Assembly: GCA_021825955.1 (NCBI GenBank)
Contig: JAKAEH010000035.1
Location: 1 to 7,458, forward strand
DNA: 7,458 nt
Reading direction: 5' to 3'
Origin: a bacterium
Lineage (GTDB): Bacteria > Patescibacteria > Microgenomatia > Levybacterales > UBA12049
The notes beneath the pieces were generated by a model. The model did not search any database. It saw only the letters and a program-made list of their open reading frames with translations, and was not told where the DNA came from. The translations under genes were made by a program, and so were the position numbers. Below, piece after piece: positions 6,099-7,458 of the stretch; positions within the stretch are counted from its first letter, which is position 1, and the number at the start of each line of letters is the position of its first letter.

Positions 6099-7275
6099 TT
6101 TCCCTTGTCCTTTCTTCGATTTTTGATAAAACTATGCCGGCAGTGATTACACCCAGCGGTTTTTTGTCGGTTTTATCGACAACCGGCAAAACTCTTAAAT
6201 TATATTGACCAAATAATCTTATTACTTGGTTTAAGTCGGTTTCCGGATATACGAATTTTCTTTCCGAGACCACATCTTTAAGCTGCGCTAAGGAATCAAT
6301 GTCTAATACGTCCTTTGTATATATAGTACCGACTAATTTTTCGTTGCCGTTGGTAACTAAGAATGCCTCGGGTTTAGGGGTGTTCTTATATAGACTATTA
6401 TATGCTTCTTTTACAGTTAGCCCTCCGTCAAAACTAATATATCCTGTCCTCATTATTCCCCCTGCTTTGTCAGTCCCAAAATCTAGAAGTCTTTCTACTT
6501 TTTTTGCCCTTTCTTCTCCCATAAGTTTTAGTATCTCTTTTATACGTAGCGGATTAATTTTGTAGAAAAGATCGGCAATATCGGCAACATGCATTTTGGC
6601 AACAACATTTTTAAGAACATTTTCTGGTAGCTCCTCTAAAATTGCCTCCTGAGTTCTGTAATCTGTTTCTTCAATTGCTTTTGCAGCCTGACGGGCATCC
6701 AGACTTTCGACTATTCCTCTTCTTTCCCTTGATCCTAAGTCTTCGAGGATATCGGCAACTTCTGACGGATGCATATTTTTAATACTGTTCTCGCTTAAGG
6801 AGATTTTTATGTTGCCTGTTTGATAGTCAAATGCTTCAATCATTTGCCACGGCAAAACTTTAGGCTTTGTTTTTATTATTTTTTCCAAACCCAGTCTTCT
6901 GATAATCCCCGCAGCTCCTATATCTATCCCGACTACTTTAAGCTGACCGTTGTTTTCCAGCAAAATATCATTTACCCTAACCAGTCTTTTGTCATTGATG
7001 TCGATGACCTGTTTATCTAAAAGATCCTCATTTAAATAAAAATCCCTTTCGTCGAAGGGAAGAAAGGGTGCTTTATCGGAGGTTAAAATTGCTCCTTTAT
7101 CCTTAATGGATAGAAAAGAAGGAGAAATTGTGATTTTCTTATCCTTCTTCTTTATGACAACCCTGGATACGCTTGGATTTGAAGAAGTTTCCTGCACGGC
7201 AAAATCAACCATTTCTCCATAAACCTTACGGTCAAAATAGACTTTTTTGTTTAACAACTCACTTAAGTAAATCAT
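6076..7275 (-). CDS. Soluble PRC-barrel / MgtE N-domain / CBS-pair protein, probable Mg2+ sensor of the adjacent transporter
   Basis: The protein has 399 residues and no membrane helix. Residues about 3-65 and 83-135 look like two PRC-barrel-type beta segments (LLNKKVYFDRKVYGEMVDF; LLDKQVIDINDKRLVRVNDI). Residues about 167-265 match the helical MgtE intracellular N domain (MHPSEVADILEDLGSRERR ... LPENVLKNVVAKMHVADIAD). They run through DKAGGIMRTGYISF into CBS motif 1 (about 274-330) and CBS motif 2 (about 333-388, ending RVLPVVDKTDKKPLGVIT). In MgtE channels the N domain and CBS pair bind Mg2+ and close the pore. Here the channel is absent and an NRAMP-type carrier follows in the same operon with a 23-nt overlap. 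I infer a regulatory subunit acting at the inner face of the membrane. The only in-frame ATG after an upstream TAA is at 7275. There is no Shine-Dalgarno sequence, which fits the leaderless promoter. It is not a full MgtE and should not be named mgtE. Confidence 0.85.
   Translation of the reverse strand: MIYLSELLNKKVYFDRKVYGEMVDFAVQETSSNPSVSRVVIKKKDKKITISPSFLSIKDKGAILTSDKAPFLPFDERDFYLNEDLLDKQVIDINDKRLVRVNDILLENNGQLKVVGIDIGAAGIIRRLGLEKIIKTKPKVLPWQMIEAFDYQTGNIKISLSENSIKNMHPSEVADILEDLGSRERRGIVESLDARQAAKAIEETDYRTQEAILEELPENVLKNVVAKMHVADIADLFYKINPLRIKEILKLMGEERAKKVERLLDFGTDKAGGIMRTGYISFDGGLTVKEAYNSLYKNTPKPEAFLVTNGNEKLVGTIYTKDVLDIDSLAQLKDVVSERKFVYPETDLNQVIRLFGQYNLRVLPVVDKTDKKPLGVITAGIVLSKIEERTRENEIYYGN
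6108..6113 (-). promoter_or_regulatory. Ribosome binding site of the transporter, inside the upstream gene
   Basis: AAAGGA on the minus strand lies 9 nt before the ATG at 6098, with a second purine run (AAGGGAAA) in between. It lies within the last codons of the MgtE-like gene, so ribosomes finishing that gene pass directly over it. This supports the chosen transporter start and coupled expression. It is the only clear Shine-Dalgarno sequence found before a gene in this window. Confidence 0.7.
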
Positions 7276-7282
7276 ATGTTTA

Positions 7283-7312
7283 ATTGTAGTTCTGCTCTTT
7301 TAAATGTGTCAA
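7283..7312 (-). promoter_or_regulatory. Strong sigma70-like promoter giving a leaderless transcript
   Basis: On the minus strand there is a perfect TTGACA (7312-7307), an 18-nt spacer and TACAAT (7288-7283), one base from consensus. The -10 ends 7 nt before the ATG at 7275, so transcription should begin at or within a base of the start codon. The lack of a Shine-Dalgarno sequence agrees with leaderless translation. It would drive the MgtE-like and NRAMP-like genes together. Confidence 0.7.
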
Positions 7313-7458
7313 CCCATAAGAAATTTAACCCATGTCATTTTAAAATAGAAATGTCACCCCCTACTGTCATTTGCTTTAGCGTACTTTCTCCAGGGATGGT
7401 CCGGCGGTGGTTTATAGTTTAAGGTATGGGTGGTTAAGATGATTGGTTGTTTAATCCG
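7307..7458. mobile_element. Probable end of an insertion sequence
   Basis: Beyond the transposase-like tail there are four same-direction TGTCA words (starting 7307, 7333, 7352 and 7365) and two AACCCAT words (7311-7317, 7327-7333). They are packed in 63 bp, as expected of transposase-binding subterminal repeats. The outermost candidate end is TGTCAACCC at 7307, a TG-starting terminus. The other end and any target duplication are outside the window, so the boundary is tentative. Confidence 0.35.
7354..7458 (-). CDS. C-terminal tail of a probable transposase, 5' part beyond window
   Basis: An open frame enters from the right edge and ends at TGA 7356-7354, giving 34 visible residues. Its tail reads HTLNYKPPPDHPWRKY. 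From memory, a proline-rich stretch followed by HPWR near the C terminus is typical of one group of integrase-core (DDE) transposases. No catalytic residue is in view. The repeated TGTCA words just after the stop support a mobile-element end. It could instead be an unrelated frame, since 34 codons are weak evidence. Confidence 0.4.
   Translation of the reverse strand, partial: RIKQPIILTTHTLNYKPPPDHPWRKYAKANDSRG

Noticed and set aside
6299..7020. Two plus-strand frames of 66 and 88 codons
   Set aside because: Antisense to the MgtE-like/CBS gene; no supporting signals.
6076..7275. Calling the sensor gene mgtE
   Set aside because: The transmembrane channel domain is entirely missing and the protein ends in charged residues right after the second CBS motif.

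Overview
The window reads as AT-rich bacterial DNA in which every gene I can support lies on the minus strand, so the biological order runs from high to low coordinates. No rRNA or tRNA is present to fix the taxon. A Patescibacteria (CPR)-type origin, perhaps Microgenomates, is my best guess. It rests on the Thr/Pro-rich secreted giant with 'TDKPDYAPTDTALITGTGF'-type and SdrD-B-like modules, the short leaders and the overlapping genes. This is inference and could be wrong.

Layout from the right edge: (a) 7354-7458 is the 3' tail of an open frame ending in a HPWR-type tail that resembles transposases. It is followed by about 50 bp carrying repeated TGTCA and AACCCAT words, which looks like the end of an insertion sequence. 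(b) A strong sigma70-like promoter at 7283-7312 sits only 7 nt from the next ATG, so the transcript should be leaderless. (c) 6076-7275 encodes a soluble protein made of two PRC-barrel-like segments, an MgtE N-terminal-type helical domain and a CBS pair, with no membrane part. (d) 4830-6098, overlapping it by 23 nt, encodes an 11-helix NRAMP-fold transporter. Its metal-site motifs (DAGG instead of DPGN, Thr instead of the TM6 Met) resemble the NRAMP-related Mg2+ transporters rather than MntH. (e) 4632-4829 is a regulatory intergenic region with a perfect TGTGA-N6-TCACA palindrome, an extended -10 promoter and a leader hairpin. (f) From 4631 to the left edge, and beyond it, runs one uninterrupted frame of at least 1543 codons. 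It encodes a giant secreted or cell-surface protein and fills more than 60% of the window.

How it may work: genes (c) and (d) form a coupled pair in which the Mg2+-sensing cytosolic module known from MgtE channels appears to have been put beside an unrelated NRAMP-type carrier. The obvious hypothesis is a two-protein, Mg2+-gated uptake system. The surface protein appears to be a separate transcription unit. It has a signal peptide, a Thr/Pro-rich stalk, an Ig-like module, a Cys-rich module with a Ca2+-loop-like motif, and about twelve tandem domains of roughly 100 residues. Many of these domains carry the Lys/Glu/Asn pattern of isopeptide-forming domains and a conserved cysteine pair. Its C terminus, and therefore its mode of anchoring, lies outside the window.
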